Source: CALWZE01 sp964645785
GTDB taxonomy: Bacteria > Bacillota > Clostridia > Oscillospirales > Ruminococcaceae
Assembly: GCA_964645785.1 (NCBI GenBank)
Contig: CAZYAV010000030.1
Coordinates: 1 to 30,265, forward strand
Direction of reading: 5' to 3'
Length of the DNA: 30,265 nt
Shown here in pieces: positions 15,202 to 22,672 of the stretch (within the stretch, counting starts at the first letter, position 1; every line of letters begins with the position of its first letter). The notes under the pieces were generated by a model. It had not been told where the DNA came from. It searched no databases and saw only the letters and a list, made by a program, of their open reading frames with translations. The position numbers and the translations under genes were made by a program.

Positions 15202-15887
15202 ACTGTGCTCCCTTCACCGTTCATCATTGTGCCCGCCTGCAACGGGGTCAGGCTCTCCCCCGGCGGCAGCACCACAAAGCGGTCCGCCAGCCACGGCCCC
15301 GACACAAGCGCACGCAGATAGCCGAGCGTTGCGGGGACGATGCGCACGCTGAAATCCAGCGCCTGCGCAATCTTCCGCGCCTTTTCAAGCGTCGGGTCGA
15401 TGGGGGAAAGGCCGGTGTCCAGCAGCACAATGGTCGAATAATTGTGGAACATCGCGTCCAGAATCCGGCGCGCGCGCTTTTCGCCGTACCGCCGCATGGC
15501 GTAGTTGTACTCCTCCACGATGCTGCGGTCGCTGTCCAGCCAGGCCTCGGTCAGGTAAAAGGCGCCGGTGCCGCTGTCCGAGAATTCCAGCCGGCGGCTG
15601 TGCGAGCCCAGCAGCATCGTAATGCAGTCGTCCACCCGCGGAAAAATCGTCTCGGCGTTGACGTGCAGCCCGGAAATGCAGCCGCCGCAGTATCCATAGG
15701 TGAAAATCACCCGCCCCACGTCCGGATCCAGCGCGTCCAGCTGCGCCTGCAAAGCGTCCCGCAGCCGGTCGGGCGAGTTGTGCAGCCCTTTTTCAAACCA
15801 CACTACCCGGTATTCGCCGGCTGCTTCAGCAAGCACGTGGCGCAGCTCCTGCTCCAGCATTTTGCAGGCCAGAATTACGGTTTTCAT
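15198..15887 (-). CDS. DUF1638-family protein
   Basis: A 229-residue soluble protein. Recognisable features are an N-terminal ILACKMLEQEL strand-helix, the Cys motif YGYCGGCISGL (about residues 85-95) and the RVDDCITMLLGSHSRR motif (about 105-120), which match the conserved blocks of DUF1638. This family commonly accompanies corrinoid methyltransferase genes, but its activity is not established. It is first in the minus operon, followed with 4-nt overlap by the corrinoid protein. The conserved Cys and Asp residues could bind a metal or a corrinoid precursor; this is inference. Confidence 0.82.
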   Translation of the reverse strand: MKTVILACKMLEQELRHVLAEAAGEYRVVWFEKGLHNSPDRLRDALQAQLDALDPDVGRVIFTYGYCGGCISGLHVNAETIFPRVDDCITMLLGSHSRRLEFSDSGTGAFYLTEAWLDSDRSIVEEYNYAMRRYGEKRARRILDAMFHNYSTIVLLDTGLSPIDPTLEKARKIAQALDFSVRIVPATLGYLRALVSGPWLADRFVVLPPGESLTPLQAGTMMNGEGSTV

Positions 15888-15921
15888 CGCGTTGAATCCA
15901 CTCCCCTTACTCTAAATATCT

Positions 15922-15950
15922 ATATTATCGGGCTTGGGTTTGGGTGTCAA
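15922..15950 (-). promoter_or_regulatory. Promoter of the DUF1638-corrinoid-GntR operon
   Basis: On the minus strand the -35 is TTGACA (15945-15950), the spacer 17 nt and the -10 TAATAT (15922-15927). Transcription would start near 15915, about 28 nt before the DUF1638 ATG. A partial palindrome AATATCTATATT (15915-15926) covers the -10 and shares the TCTATA centre with operator 2, so weak autoregulation is possible. Confidence 0.7.
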
Positions 15951-16019
15951 GCGTTTGTATATTTTTCACGAATTCATGGGGGCGGGTTTGTTTCTTTTAT
16001 GGTTTTTTGCCCGCATCTA

Positions 16020-16048
16020 TTGACTTTTTACGCGCTTTACAATATACT
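16020..16048 (+). promoter_or_regulatory. Promoter of methyltransferase operon 2
   Basis: TTGACT (16020-16025), 17-nt spacer and TATACT (16043-16048), almost identical to the promoter at 3001. It is divergent from the minus-strand promoter about 70 nt away. Confidence 0.8.
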
Positions 16049-16063
16049 TGTCTATACAAGTAT
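16044..16063. promoter_or_regulatory. GntR-type operator 2 (perfect 8-4-8 inverted repeat)
   Basis: ATACTTGT-CTAT-ACAAGTAT with fully complementary arms. The form A.T.GT.TA.AC.A.T resembles HutC/NagR-type sites. It overlaps the -10 and the start point of operon 2. See operator 1 for the matching site. Confidence 0.8.
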
Positions 16064-16087
16064 TGGATAGAAAGGAAGAATTTGTCT

Positions 16088-16900
16088 ATGATTATTATTG
16101 GCGAGAAAATCAACGGCGCGATCCCCTCAACCGCGCGTGCAATCGCCGCGCGGGACGAGGCGTTCATCATCGAGCTTGTCCGCAAGCAGGAGGACGCGGG
16201 TGCGGACTATCTGGACGTGTGCGCGGGCACCTCGCCCGAGGAAGAGCCGGCCGCCATTGAATGGCTGGTGGACGTCGTGCAGTCGGTGGCGAGCAAGCCG
16301 ATCTGCATCGACAGCCCGGATCCCGAGATTATCAAGGGCATTTTCCCGAAGCTGAAAAAGCCGGGTCTCATCAACTCCATTTCGGGCGAGGGCGCGAAGT
16401 GCGACGTGCTGCTGCCGATTCTGCGGGATAACCCCGAGTGGAAGGTCATCGCGCTGTGCTGCAACCAGTCCGGCATCGCGGCGAAGGCGGAGGACAAAAT
16501 CCGCATCGCGTGCGACCTGATTGAAAAGGCCGCGGGCTACGGCGTCACGCCGGACAGAATGCACATCGACCCGCTGGTTCTGGCGCTGTCCGCGGTCAAC
16601 GACTCCGCACTCAACTTCTTTGACGCGATTCGCGGCATCAAAGAGAAATATCCGACCGCGAACGTCACCGCCGCGCTGTCCAACATCTCGTACGGGATGC
16701 CGGCGCGCAAGTTGGTCAACATGAATTTCCTGACCCTTTCGATGTACGCCGGGCTGGATTCGGTGATTGCGGATCCGACAAGCCGCGACGTCATCGGCAC
16801 AATCTACGCGACCGAGGCGCTGCTCGCGCGCGACAGGCTCTGCCGGAACTACAACAAGGCGTTCCGCGCCGGCCGCATCGGCCCGGTGAAAAAAGCCTGA
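16088..16900 (+). CDS. Methyltetrahydrofolate:corrinoid methyltransferase-like protein (MT II, MtgA/MtvA/AcsE family)
   Basis: A 270-residue pterin-binding TIM barrel. The ATG at 16088 is chosen because AGGAAG lies 9 nt upstream and MIIIGEKING is the usual N-terminus; the frame is open further but runs through the promoter. Motifs in order are GADYLDVCAGT (about residue 38), CIDSPDPE (about 75), NSISGE (about 97), MHIDPLVLALS (about 158) and SNISYGMP (about 200), matching the folate-binding and acid residues of the family. It moves the methyl group from the methylated corrinoid protein to tetrahydrofolate, feeding the Wood-Ljungdahl methyl branch, or the reverse. It is first in an operon with a corrinoid protein and a UroD-family MT I candidate. 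Confidence 0.92.
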   Translation: MIIIGEKINGAIPSTARAIAARDEAFIIELVRKQEDAGADYLDVCAGTSPEEEPAAIEWLVDVVQSVASKPICIDSPDPEIIKGIFPKLKKPGLINSISGEGAKCDVLLPILRDNPEWKVIALCCNQSGIAAKAEDKIRIACDLIEKAAGYGVTPDRMHIDPLVLALSAVNDSALNFFDAIRGIKEKYPTANVTAALSNISYGMPARKLVNMNFLTLSMYAGLDSVIADPTSRDVIGTIYATEALLARDRLCRNYNKAFRAGRIGPVKKA

Positions 16901-16930
16901 TTGCCCCGTAAGCAGGCGGCTTTTCTATTT
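16889..16930 (+). terminator. Possible leaky terminator after MT II
   Basis: AAAAGCC (16891-16897) pairs with GGCTTTT (16918-16924), with additional TG/CA pairing inside, and T-rich sequence follows (TTTTCTATTTTCTTT). The hairpin overlaps the stop codon. The next gene is only 83 nt away, so partial termination would lower or set the ratio of the downstream genes. Confidence 0.45.
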
Positions 16931-16937
16931 TCTTTAG

Positions 16938-16964
16938 TTGACAGGCACGAAACAATAAATAAAC
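16938..16964 (+). promoter_or_regulatory. Possible weak internal promoter before corrinoid protein 2
   Basis: A perfect TTGACA lies near 16938, but the matching -10 about 16 nt later is poor (TAAACG). No GntR-type inverted repeat is present here. Confidence 0.3.
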
Positions 16965-16983
16965 GAAAAAGAGGAGAACAATC

Positions 16984-17619
16984 ATGTTGGATGTCGAAAA
17001 ACTGAAACAGTCCATGGGAGAGCTCGATGAGGACACCGTTCTCGAAACGCTGAAAGCCGTTATGGCGGACGGCGGCTCCGAGGCCGAGAAAGCGATGGAG
17101 GCCTGCCAGGACGGCCTGAACATCGTCGGCGACCTGTTTGAAAAGGGCGAGTATTTCGTCGGCGACCTGATTTTCGCGGGCGAGCTGATGACCCAGGCAG
17201 TCGAGATTCTCAGCCCGGCGCTCACATCGGGCGGCGGCAGCGCGAAGGGCCGCATGATTATGTGCACCGTCAAGGACGACCTGCACGACATCGGCAAGAA
17301 CATCGTTATTGCGATGCTTCAGGCGTCCGGCTTTGAGGTCATCGACCTCGGCATCGACGTCGACCCGCAGGTGATCGTCGACGAGGCGAAGAAGAACGAC
17401 ATCAAGATCATCGCGCTCAGCGGCGTTCTGACCCTGGCGATTGACTCGATGAAGGCGACGGTTGACGCGCTCAAGGCGGCCGGCATCCGTGACGGAATCA
17501 AGGTCATCATCGGCGGCGCGCCTGTCAGCGCGGAGGCCTGCGAGCATGTCGGCGCGGACGCCTGGGCGCACAACCCGCAGGACACCATCCGCATCTGCTC
17601 CGAGTGGGCGGCGCAATAA
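16984..17619 (+). CDS. Methyltransferase cognate corrinoid protein 2
   Basis: A 211-residue methyl carrier like that at 14560: helical cap (1-85, with GEYFVGDLI), then a B12-binding domain with DLHDIG (Asp99, His101, Gly104), LSGVLTL and VIIGG. GAGGAG precedes the ATG by 7 nt. It stands between the MT II gene and the UroD-family gene, so it is the natural methyl carrier of this operon. Sequence differs clearly from the minus-strand copy, especially in the cap, which suggests the two serve different MT I partners or substrates. Confidence 0.93.
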   Translation: MLDVEKLKQSMGELDEDTVLETLKAVMADGGSEAEKAMEACQDGLNIVGDLFEKGEYFVGDLIFAGELMTQAVEILSPALTSGGGSAKGRMIMCTVKDDLHDIGKNIVIAMLQASGFEVIDLGIDVDPQVIVDEAKKNDIKIIALSGVLTLAIDSMKATVDALKAAGIRDGIKVIIGGAPVSAEACEHVGADAWAHNPQDTIRICSEWAAQ

Positions 17620-17724
17620 GCGGTTTGGTTTGAGGCTTGTGCCGTGCGGGCGTGAAAATGCCGTTTCCGCCCGCCGCGGCAGTTCGGCTCCTCCGGCGGC
17701 GCCGGGGGTCAATTGAATGGGTTT

Positions 17725-17760
17725 CGTCCGGCCGGGAGGACATGGTCGCCCGGCCGGACG
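17725..17760. repeat. 12-bp perfect inverted repeat upstream of UroD copy 2
   Basis: CGTCCGGCCGGG (17725-17736), 12-nt loop, CCCGGCCGGACG (17749-17760). No T-run follows. It lies in a 194-nt gap between corrinoid protein 2 and the UroD gene. It could stabilise the upstream mRNA or act as a weak terminator. Confidence 0.6.
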
Positions 17761-17813
17761 TGCCGAATATTTGTTTTCCCCTTTGGGGGAGAAGCGGTAA
17801 GAAGGGAAAAATT

Positions 17814-18986
17814 ATGACAAATCAGGAGCTTCGGCAGTATCGCGCGAAATTGTTCCGGGATGCGTCCAATTTCGTCAAACCAGAGCGCATTCCCCATATG
17901 TCGTTCTTCGTGACCTGGAAGATCCTCGACGCGGGCTATAAGCTCAGCGAGGCCATGAACGACTACGACATCATGGAAAAGGTTGTGCGTCTCCATCAGG
18001 AGAAGTACGGCTTTGACAGCATCCTCGAGATGGGCGTGCGCAACGCAATCCGCATCCCGATGGCGCTCGGCGCCTGCTCTTATTACGTCAACGACGAGGC
18101 GGGCACGGTCAACTTCAAGGACAAGGCGATCTGTGAGCACGACGAGCTGCAGGAGATGGCGGACAACGTCCAGAAATTTTTCTGGGAAAAGGGCATGGCG
18201 CGCAAGTATCCGATGTGGGCGGATGGCAGCGTGACCCTTGCCGACGTGCAGAAATCGCTGGATGAGCGCACCGAATTCATGAAATACGCGGGCAAGATCG
18301 CCCAGATTATGTCCGAGGAATACGCGCTGCCCCCCTATGCGGCGCCGAAGGGCTTTGGCTATATCGCGCTCGATTTCATGTTCAACACCATCCGCGGCAT
18401 CCGCGGCCTGTCCATCGACATGCGCAAGGACACCGGCGCGCTGGAGGCGGCGCTTGACGCCATTAACGAGCGGTATTTCTATCCGGGCTTGCAGATGCTG
18501 AAAAACGCGCCTGTCGGGCCGGACATGAATGCCTGCTTCGACTATGACCTGACCCTGCTGTGCCACACCGTGCTCAACATGAAGCAGTTTGAGAAATACC
18601 TGTGGCCATACATGAAGGAGACGCTCGACGTGCTGGCCGAAAAGAAGATGACGGTTCGCCTGTTCATGGAGGGCAGCAGCAAGCGGTTCTGGGATTATCT
18701 CAAGGAATATCCGAAGGGTCTGCTGGTTATGCACCCCGAGCAGGACGACGTCTTCGAGATGCGCAAGGAGCTGCCAAACGCCGCAATTCTCGGCGGTATG
18801 CCGGTTTCGCTGCTTGGCGCCGGCACGAAAGAGCAGTGCATCGACCGCGTCAAACGCTGCTGCGACGAGCTGGGCAAGGACGGCGGCTTTATGCTCACAC
18901 AGGATAAGATGGTCTCGTTTAAAAACGACGCCAATCCGGAGAACGTCAAGGCGGTCTGCGACTTTATCCGCGAATATCGCGTCTGA
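17814..18986 (+). CDS. Uroporphyrinogen-decarboxylase-family methyltransferase-like protein (MT I candidate, copy 2)
   Basis: A 390-residue paralogue of the protein at 3118; both begin MTNQEL and share TWKILDAGYKLSEAM, YDIMEKVV, WEKGMARKYP and RGIRG. The ATG at 17814 has AAGGGA upstream; the longer open frame covers a hairpin and is rejected. As in copy 1, the canonical HxC...C zinc ligands are missing, while Glu286 and His307 keep the exact E-X20-H spacing in RLFMEGSSKRFW...VMH. It is placed directly after corrinoid protein 2 and followed by the small protein and a GPH transporter. It most likely transfers a methyl group from a substrate to the corrinoid protein. The substrate is unknown, and whether the two copies share it is open. 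Confidence 0.87.
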   Translation: MTNQELRQYRAKLFRDASNFVKPERIPHMSFFVTWKILDAGYKLSEAMNDYDIMEKVVRLHQEKYGFDSILEMGVRNAIRIPMALGACSYYVNDEAGTVNFKDKAICEHDELQEMADNVQKFFWEKGMARKYPMWADGSVTLADVQKSLDERTEFMKYAGKIAQIMSEEYALPPYAAPKGFGYIALDFMFNTIRGIRGLSIDMRKDTGALEAALDAINERYFYPGLQMLKNAPVGPDMNACFDYDLTLLCHTVLNMKQFEKYLWPYMKETLDVLAEKKMTVRLFMEGSSKRFWDYLKEYPKGLLVMHPEQDDVFEMRKELPNAAILGGMPVSLLGAGTKEQCIDRVKRCCDELGKDGGFMLTQDKMVSFKNDANPENVKAVCDFIREYRV

Positions 18987-19001
18987 TTTCGGGAGGATAT
19001 C

Positions 19002-19151
19002 ATGGAAAACGAGAAAAAAGTCGATATTACCAAATTCCCCGAGGGTCTCGAGTATCTTGCGGAGAATCTCAAGCTGCCGGTTCCCATTGAGGATCCGGAG
19101 GCGCGCAAGGCGTATGTGTTTGGCCTGATTGACCTGCTGGTTCGGCAGTGA
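19002..19151 (+). CDS. Conserved 49-residue small protein (module copy 2)
   Basis: ATG 15 nt after the UroD-family stop with GGGAGG 6 nt upstream. Paralogue of the 48-residue ORF at 4337-4483: both have the block K(F/Y)PEG(L/V)E.LAE, then LP(V/I)P.ED.EARK and a hydrophobic tail. The N-terminal 9 residues differ (MENEKKVDI here). Placement between UroD and GPH genes is the same. The function is unknown. Confidence 0.82.
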   Translation: MENEKKVDITKFPEGLEYLAENLKLPVPIEDPEARKAYVFGLIDLLVRQ

Positions 19152-19170
19152 CGCCGCGCAGTTTCTGAAT

Positions 19171-19191
19171 AAACGCGCATCCGGTGCGTTT
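19171..19191 (+). promoter_or_regulatory. Small hairpin before transporter 3
   Basis: AAACGC...GCGTTT with a short loop, followed by AT-rich TATAAATATAAGGAGG leading to the ribosome site. A similar inverted repeat and AT-rich run (4506-4540) precedes transporter 1 after the other small ORF. Confidence 0.35.
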
Positions 19192-19214
19192 ATAAATATA
19201 AGGAGGTACAGATT

Positions 19215-20594
19215 GTGGAAAACAAAACCCAAGCACTGAAACCGACATTGAAGCAGAGCCAGATCCTGCTTTACGGTTTCTTCGGTATGTTCCTGAACAC
19301 CTTTTATCTGATGTTCCTGGCATACAACCGTCTCTTCTATTTGACTAACGTGCTGCAGCTCAGCACAACGATTTCGGCAATCGTCAACACCCTGTCTGTG
19401 TGGGGCAACGTGGTTACGATGGTTCTGGCCGGCATCCTGATTGACAAGATCAACTTCAAAACCGGCCGGTTCCGTACCTGGACGCTGGTTGGCGGCATCG
19501 TCATGGGCATCGTGTTCCCGCTGATGTTCAGCGACCTTGGCCTCAGCCAGGGTGCGGCGGGCGCGCTGTTCGTGGTTCTGTTCATTGTCCAGTCGATTGG
19601 CTATAACTGCCTGTGGGTTGCCGAACGCTCGCTGGTCGGCCCGATGAGCGGCAACGCGGCGGACGCCAACAGCCTCGCCATGGTCGCGCAGCAGGGCAGC
19701 ACCCTTGGCGGCCTGCTCTACGGCGTCATCAGCACCCCGCTCATGACCCTGTTTGGCGGCAGCTACACCCTCAACGCGCTGGTTTACGGCCTGTTCATCG
19801 TGTGCGGCACGGTCGGCATCTTCTTCCTGACCAAAAAGTACGACCTGCCCACCGAGACGGTTGCAGCCGAAAAAAAAGAGGCCGCGCCCAAAAAGAAGGG
19901 CAGTATGCTCAAGGCCATGACCGGCCCGACGATCCCCTTCTTCTTCGCGATGATCCTCAACAACTGCCACATGGGCTTTTTCATGACCCTGCTTGCGTAC
20001 TTCACGCAGTATGTCCTGAATGACCCGGTCATCCTCGGCATCTCGGTCACAGCGGGCTCGGTTGCGGGTCTCGTCGGCGCGTGGCTGAGCAAGGTCATGT
20101 GCAACCTGATCGGCAAAAAGAAATCCTTTATCTATTTCTCGATTCTCACCGGCATCCTCTACATCCTGATTGCCCTGATCGGCAAAACGTCCATCCCGTT
20201 CCTCATCATCCGTGTCGCGATTGGCTGCTTCAGTGTCGTCGGCGGCATGCTCATCATGGTCTTTGCGAACGATATCGCGGACTACAAGGAGATGAAGGGC
20301 GAGAGCGACGCCCGCGCGATTGTTCAGTCGATCGCCGGCACGACCATCCGCTTCGGCACCGCGCTTTCCACGACCATCGCGTCGTTTGGTCTTGCGGCTG
20401 TCGGCTTCAGCGCGACGGCTGAGGTTACCCCGGCCATCATCAACAGCATCACCTACCTGATGGCGTTTGGCCCGGCGGCGGTCTGCGTGCTGTCCGCGCT
20501 CATCTTCATCTTCTACAAGATTGATGAGAAAGAGGTTGATAAGTACCGCGCCGAAAAGGCCGCGAAGATCGCTGCGGCTGCGGAGGTAAAATAA
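19215..20594 (+). CDS. GPH-family MFS transporter 3
   Basis: A 459-residue, about 12-TM transporter started by GTG, with AAGGAGG 9 nt upstream. It has the GPH loop D-K-I-N-F-K-T-G-R-F-R-T-W (about residues 76-88), SLVGPMSGN and a C-terminal ANDIADYKEMKG motif. The C-terminus is rich in Ala, Lys and Glu. It closes operon 2 (terminator at 20631). It is more distant from transporters 1 and 2 than they are from each other, judged by the visible motifs. Probably carries the substrate or product of the UroD copy 2 module. Confidence 0.88.
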   Translation: MENKTQALKPTLKQSQILLYGFFGMFLNTFYLMFLAYNRLFYLTNVLQLSTTISAIVNTLSVWGNVVTMVLAGILIDKINFKTGRFRTWTLVGGIVMGIVFPLMFSDLGLSQGAAGALFVVLFIVQSIGYNCLWVAERSLVGPMSGNAADANSLAMVAQQGSTLGGLLYGVISTPLMTLFGGSYTLNALVYGLFIVCGTVGIFFLTKKYDLPTETVAAEKKEAAPKKKGSMLKAMTGPTIPFFFAMILNNCHMGFFMTLLAYFTQYVLNDPVILGISVTAGSVAGLVGAWLSKVMCNLIGKKKSFIYFSILTGILYILIALIGKTSIPFLIIRVAIGCFSVVGGMLIMVFANDIADYKEMKGESDARAIVQSIAGTTIRFGTALSTTIASFGLAAVGFSATAEVTPAIINSITYLMAFGPAAVCVLSALIFIFYKIDEKEVDKYRAEKAAKIAAAAEVK

Positions 20595-20630
20595 GCGCCC
20601 GGCTTTTGAGCAAGTGAACAAATTAATATC

Positions 20631-20670
20631 AAGATGCGGCACAGGTTTCGGCCTATGCCGCATCTTATTA
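20631..20670 (+). terminator. Intrinsic terminator of operon 2
   Basis: AAGATGCGGCA (20631-20641) pairs with TGCCGCATCTT (20656-20666); TATT follows. It lies 37 nt after the transporter 3 stop. Confidence 0.85.
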
Positions 20671-21295
20671 AAAGAAAAAACAGAACGATACGTTTGCGGA
20701 AAACAGCCTTAAAACACGGTGGGGTTCTCCGCTGCGGATCTGCTCGGAACCTTTTGCAGCGGCGGCTTTTTCCGGCTTTTTGTCCTGTTAACCGGCCGCT
20801 GTGAATGGACAAACGCGCCGAAACCCGACGCCTCTGCGTCCGCCATTGCGGGTGCGCTTGCTTGTGGGGCAATGCCGCCGCAATGCTGCTGACCGCGCCG
20901 CAGCCGGCAAAACAAACGATAAAACCGGAAAACAGCATGGCTTTGACTGGCGGCTGCGTGATGGGGGTCACGCACCCGCTGCCGTTCGGCCATTTCGGTC
21001 TGTGCAGAGGCGCGAGCGGGGTCGTTTTCGCTTTGCCGCTTGCGGTGCGGTCAACCGGCTGTGCCTGCCTTTCCGTCGTTGGCTACTTTACACCTTGCAG
21101 GATGGACGAAAAGGGGGGCGATGCATCTCCTGCCGCCCGCGCGGCGCAAATCGCGCAGGTGCAGAATAAACGGCTGTTTGAAATTCGGACGATCAACCAA
21201 CGAATCAAAAACGACTGAGAATGTTTTTCTTGCCAGAGCGGGGAGAGTGCCCGACAGCGACGTCTCTGCCTGAAAGACAGGAGGATTACGACAAT
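20671..21295. other. Non-coding stretch before transporter 4
   Basis: About 620 nt with no supported gene. A 137-codon frame at 20805-21218 has Cys/Arg/Pro-rich content, no family likeness and no ribosome site. No clear promoter, GntR-type repeat or riboswitch was recognised, though the next operon must start here or read through. A short GCGTG/CACGC hairpin is near 20957-20975. Confidence 0.5.
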
Positions 21296-22672
21296 ATGGA
21301 AAATCGACAATCGGCACATAAACCGACACACAGTAACCTGTTTTTGTACGGGTATGCCCTGGGTGAATTCGGGTTCACCTTCTTTCTGTTCTTCGTCTCT
21401 TATTACCTGATGCTCTTTATGACCGACGTGCTCCAGCTGCCGACAACCCTTGCCGCCGTGCTCTATACAACGGTGCAGTGGTTCGAGGCCATCACGATGA
21501 TTCTGTCCGGCATCTACATCGACCGCGCAAAGCCCAGAAACGGCAAGTTCCGCCCCTGGCTGGTTATCGGCAGCATTATCCTGCTGGTTGGCATGACCCT
21601 GTTTTACACGGCTGTCGATCTGCCCAACTGGGCAAAGGGCGTCTGGTTCACCCTGTTTTATCTGATTGCCTATATCGGCTACAACCTGATGTGGGTGGCT
21701 TACCGCACCCTGCTCGGCCCGCTTAGCCGCAACCCGCAGGATACCATCTCCCTGACCAGCGCGGCGTCCCAGATGGGCTCGGTTGCCGGGCTGTGCTACA
21801 GCTTTATCGGGGTGCGGCTGCTGCACGGGTTCTCCAGCGAGCGCATGGGCTTCACCATGACGGCGTTTATCTTTGGCTGCCTGATCGTTCTGTGCATGTT
21901 CATCGTCTCCCGCATTACCGAGCCGTTCGACAACGCGCGGCTGTATGCAAAGGGCGAGGTGCAGCAGGCGACGACCCCCAAAGAGATGCTGGGTGTGTTC
22001 AGCAAGCCGATGTGCGCGTTTTTCCTCGCAGTGACCTTCCGCGAGGCGGCGTCCACCATCCTGCCGACCCTGATGGCCTATTATTTCAGCTATGTCATGG
22101 GCAATCCCACCCTGATGTCGACTTATCTGACGGTCATCACCCTGTCTGGCCTGGTCGGCCATTTCTTCGCCCGCAAGCTGGCGAATACGTTCGGCAAAAA
22201 GAAGATGTTCATCTGCGCGTCGCTGCTCTCCTGCGTGTGCATCATCTCCACCCGGTTTGTCGGCACCTCGGCCGTCGGCTTTATGGTGCTGATGGGCTTT
22301 AACGCCTTTTTCGCCATCTTCTCCGGCGCGATGATCCCGGCGTTTATCACCGAGATTGCGGACTATAACGAATACACCAAGGGCGTCCACGCGCGCGCGT
22401 TTACCTCCTCGGTCGGCGGCACGGCGCTTCGCTTTGCGCAGATCGTGGGCGGCGGCCTTGCGTCGTTCGGCCTTGCGGCGATCGGCTATCAGACAGGCGC
22501 CGAGGTGACCCCGGGCATCATTTCGGGCATCACCAACCTGATGACCTTTGGCAGCGCGATTGTGATTGTGGTGAGCGTTGTCTTTATCTCGATGTACAAA
22601 ATAGACCGCGCGACCATGGAGAAGATTTACGCGCAGAGAAATGCGCAATTGGAGGCAGAAGCAGAAGCATGA
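21296..22672 (+). CDS. GPH-family MFS transporter 4
   Basis: A 458-residue, about 12-TM transporter. The ATG at 21296 has AGGAGG 9 nt upstream; an upstream start in the same frame is rejected. Family signs are the loop D-R-A-K-P-R-N-G-K-F-R-P-W (about residues 79-91), the YRTLLGPLSRNPQDT loop and ITEIADYNEYTKG near the C-terminus. Its last four bases ATGA are shared with the RACo-like gene, so the two are translated together, tying this transporter to the corrinoid system. It is the most divergent of the four paralogues and may carry a different compound. Confidence 0.88.
   Translation: MENRQSAHKPTHSNLFLYGYALGEFGFTFFLFFVSYYLMLFMTDVLQLPTTLAAVLYTTVQWFEAITMILSGIYIDRAKPRNGKFRPWLVIGSIILLVGMTLFYTAVDLPNWAKGVWFTLFYLIAYIGYNLMWVAYRTLLGPLSRNPQDTISLTSAASQMGSVAGLCYSFIGVRLLHGFSSERMGFTMTAFIFGCLIVLCMFIVSRITEPFDNARLYAKGEVQQATTPKEMLGVFSKPMCAFFLAVTFREAASTILPTLMAYYFSYVMGNPTLMSTYLTVITLSGLVGHFFARKLANTFGKKKMFICASLLSCVCIISTRFVGTSAVGFMVLMGFNAFFAIFSGAMIPAFITEIADYNEYTKGVHARAFTSSVGGTALRFAQIVGGGLASFGLAAIGYQTGAEVTPGIISGITNLMTFGSAIVIVVSVVFISMYKIDRATMEKIYAQRNAQLEAEAEA

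Noticed and set aside
15944..16087. An upstream extension of the MT II gene
   Set aside because: It would run through the promoter and operator; the ATG at 16088 has the ribosome site and the family N-terminus.
3118..18986. Reading the two UroD-family genes as haem-synthesis hemE
   Set aside because: No other haem genes are nearby, and the corrinoid, MT II and activator context plus two copies favour methyl transfer.
17709..20663. A 984-codon open frame on the minus strand covering UroD copy 2 and transporter 3
   Set aside because: It is antisense to two clear family members; its product is His/Asp/Arg-rich with no domain likeness, as expected from GC-rich codon bias.
20805..21218. A 137-codon plus-strand frame in the gap before transporter 4
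   Set aside because: No ribosome site, no recognisable motif, Cys/Arg-rich composition and competing frames; could be a remnant but not supportable.
20671..21295. Cobalamin or molybdenum-cofactor riboswitch before the RACo/Mo operon
   Set aside because: No B12-box-like sequence or the ordered stems of either class could be recognised by eye; a covariance-model search would decide.
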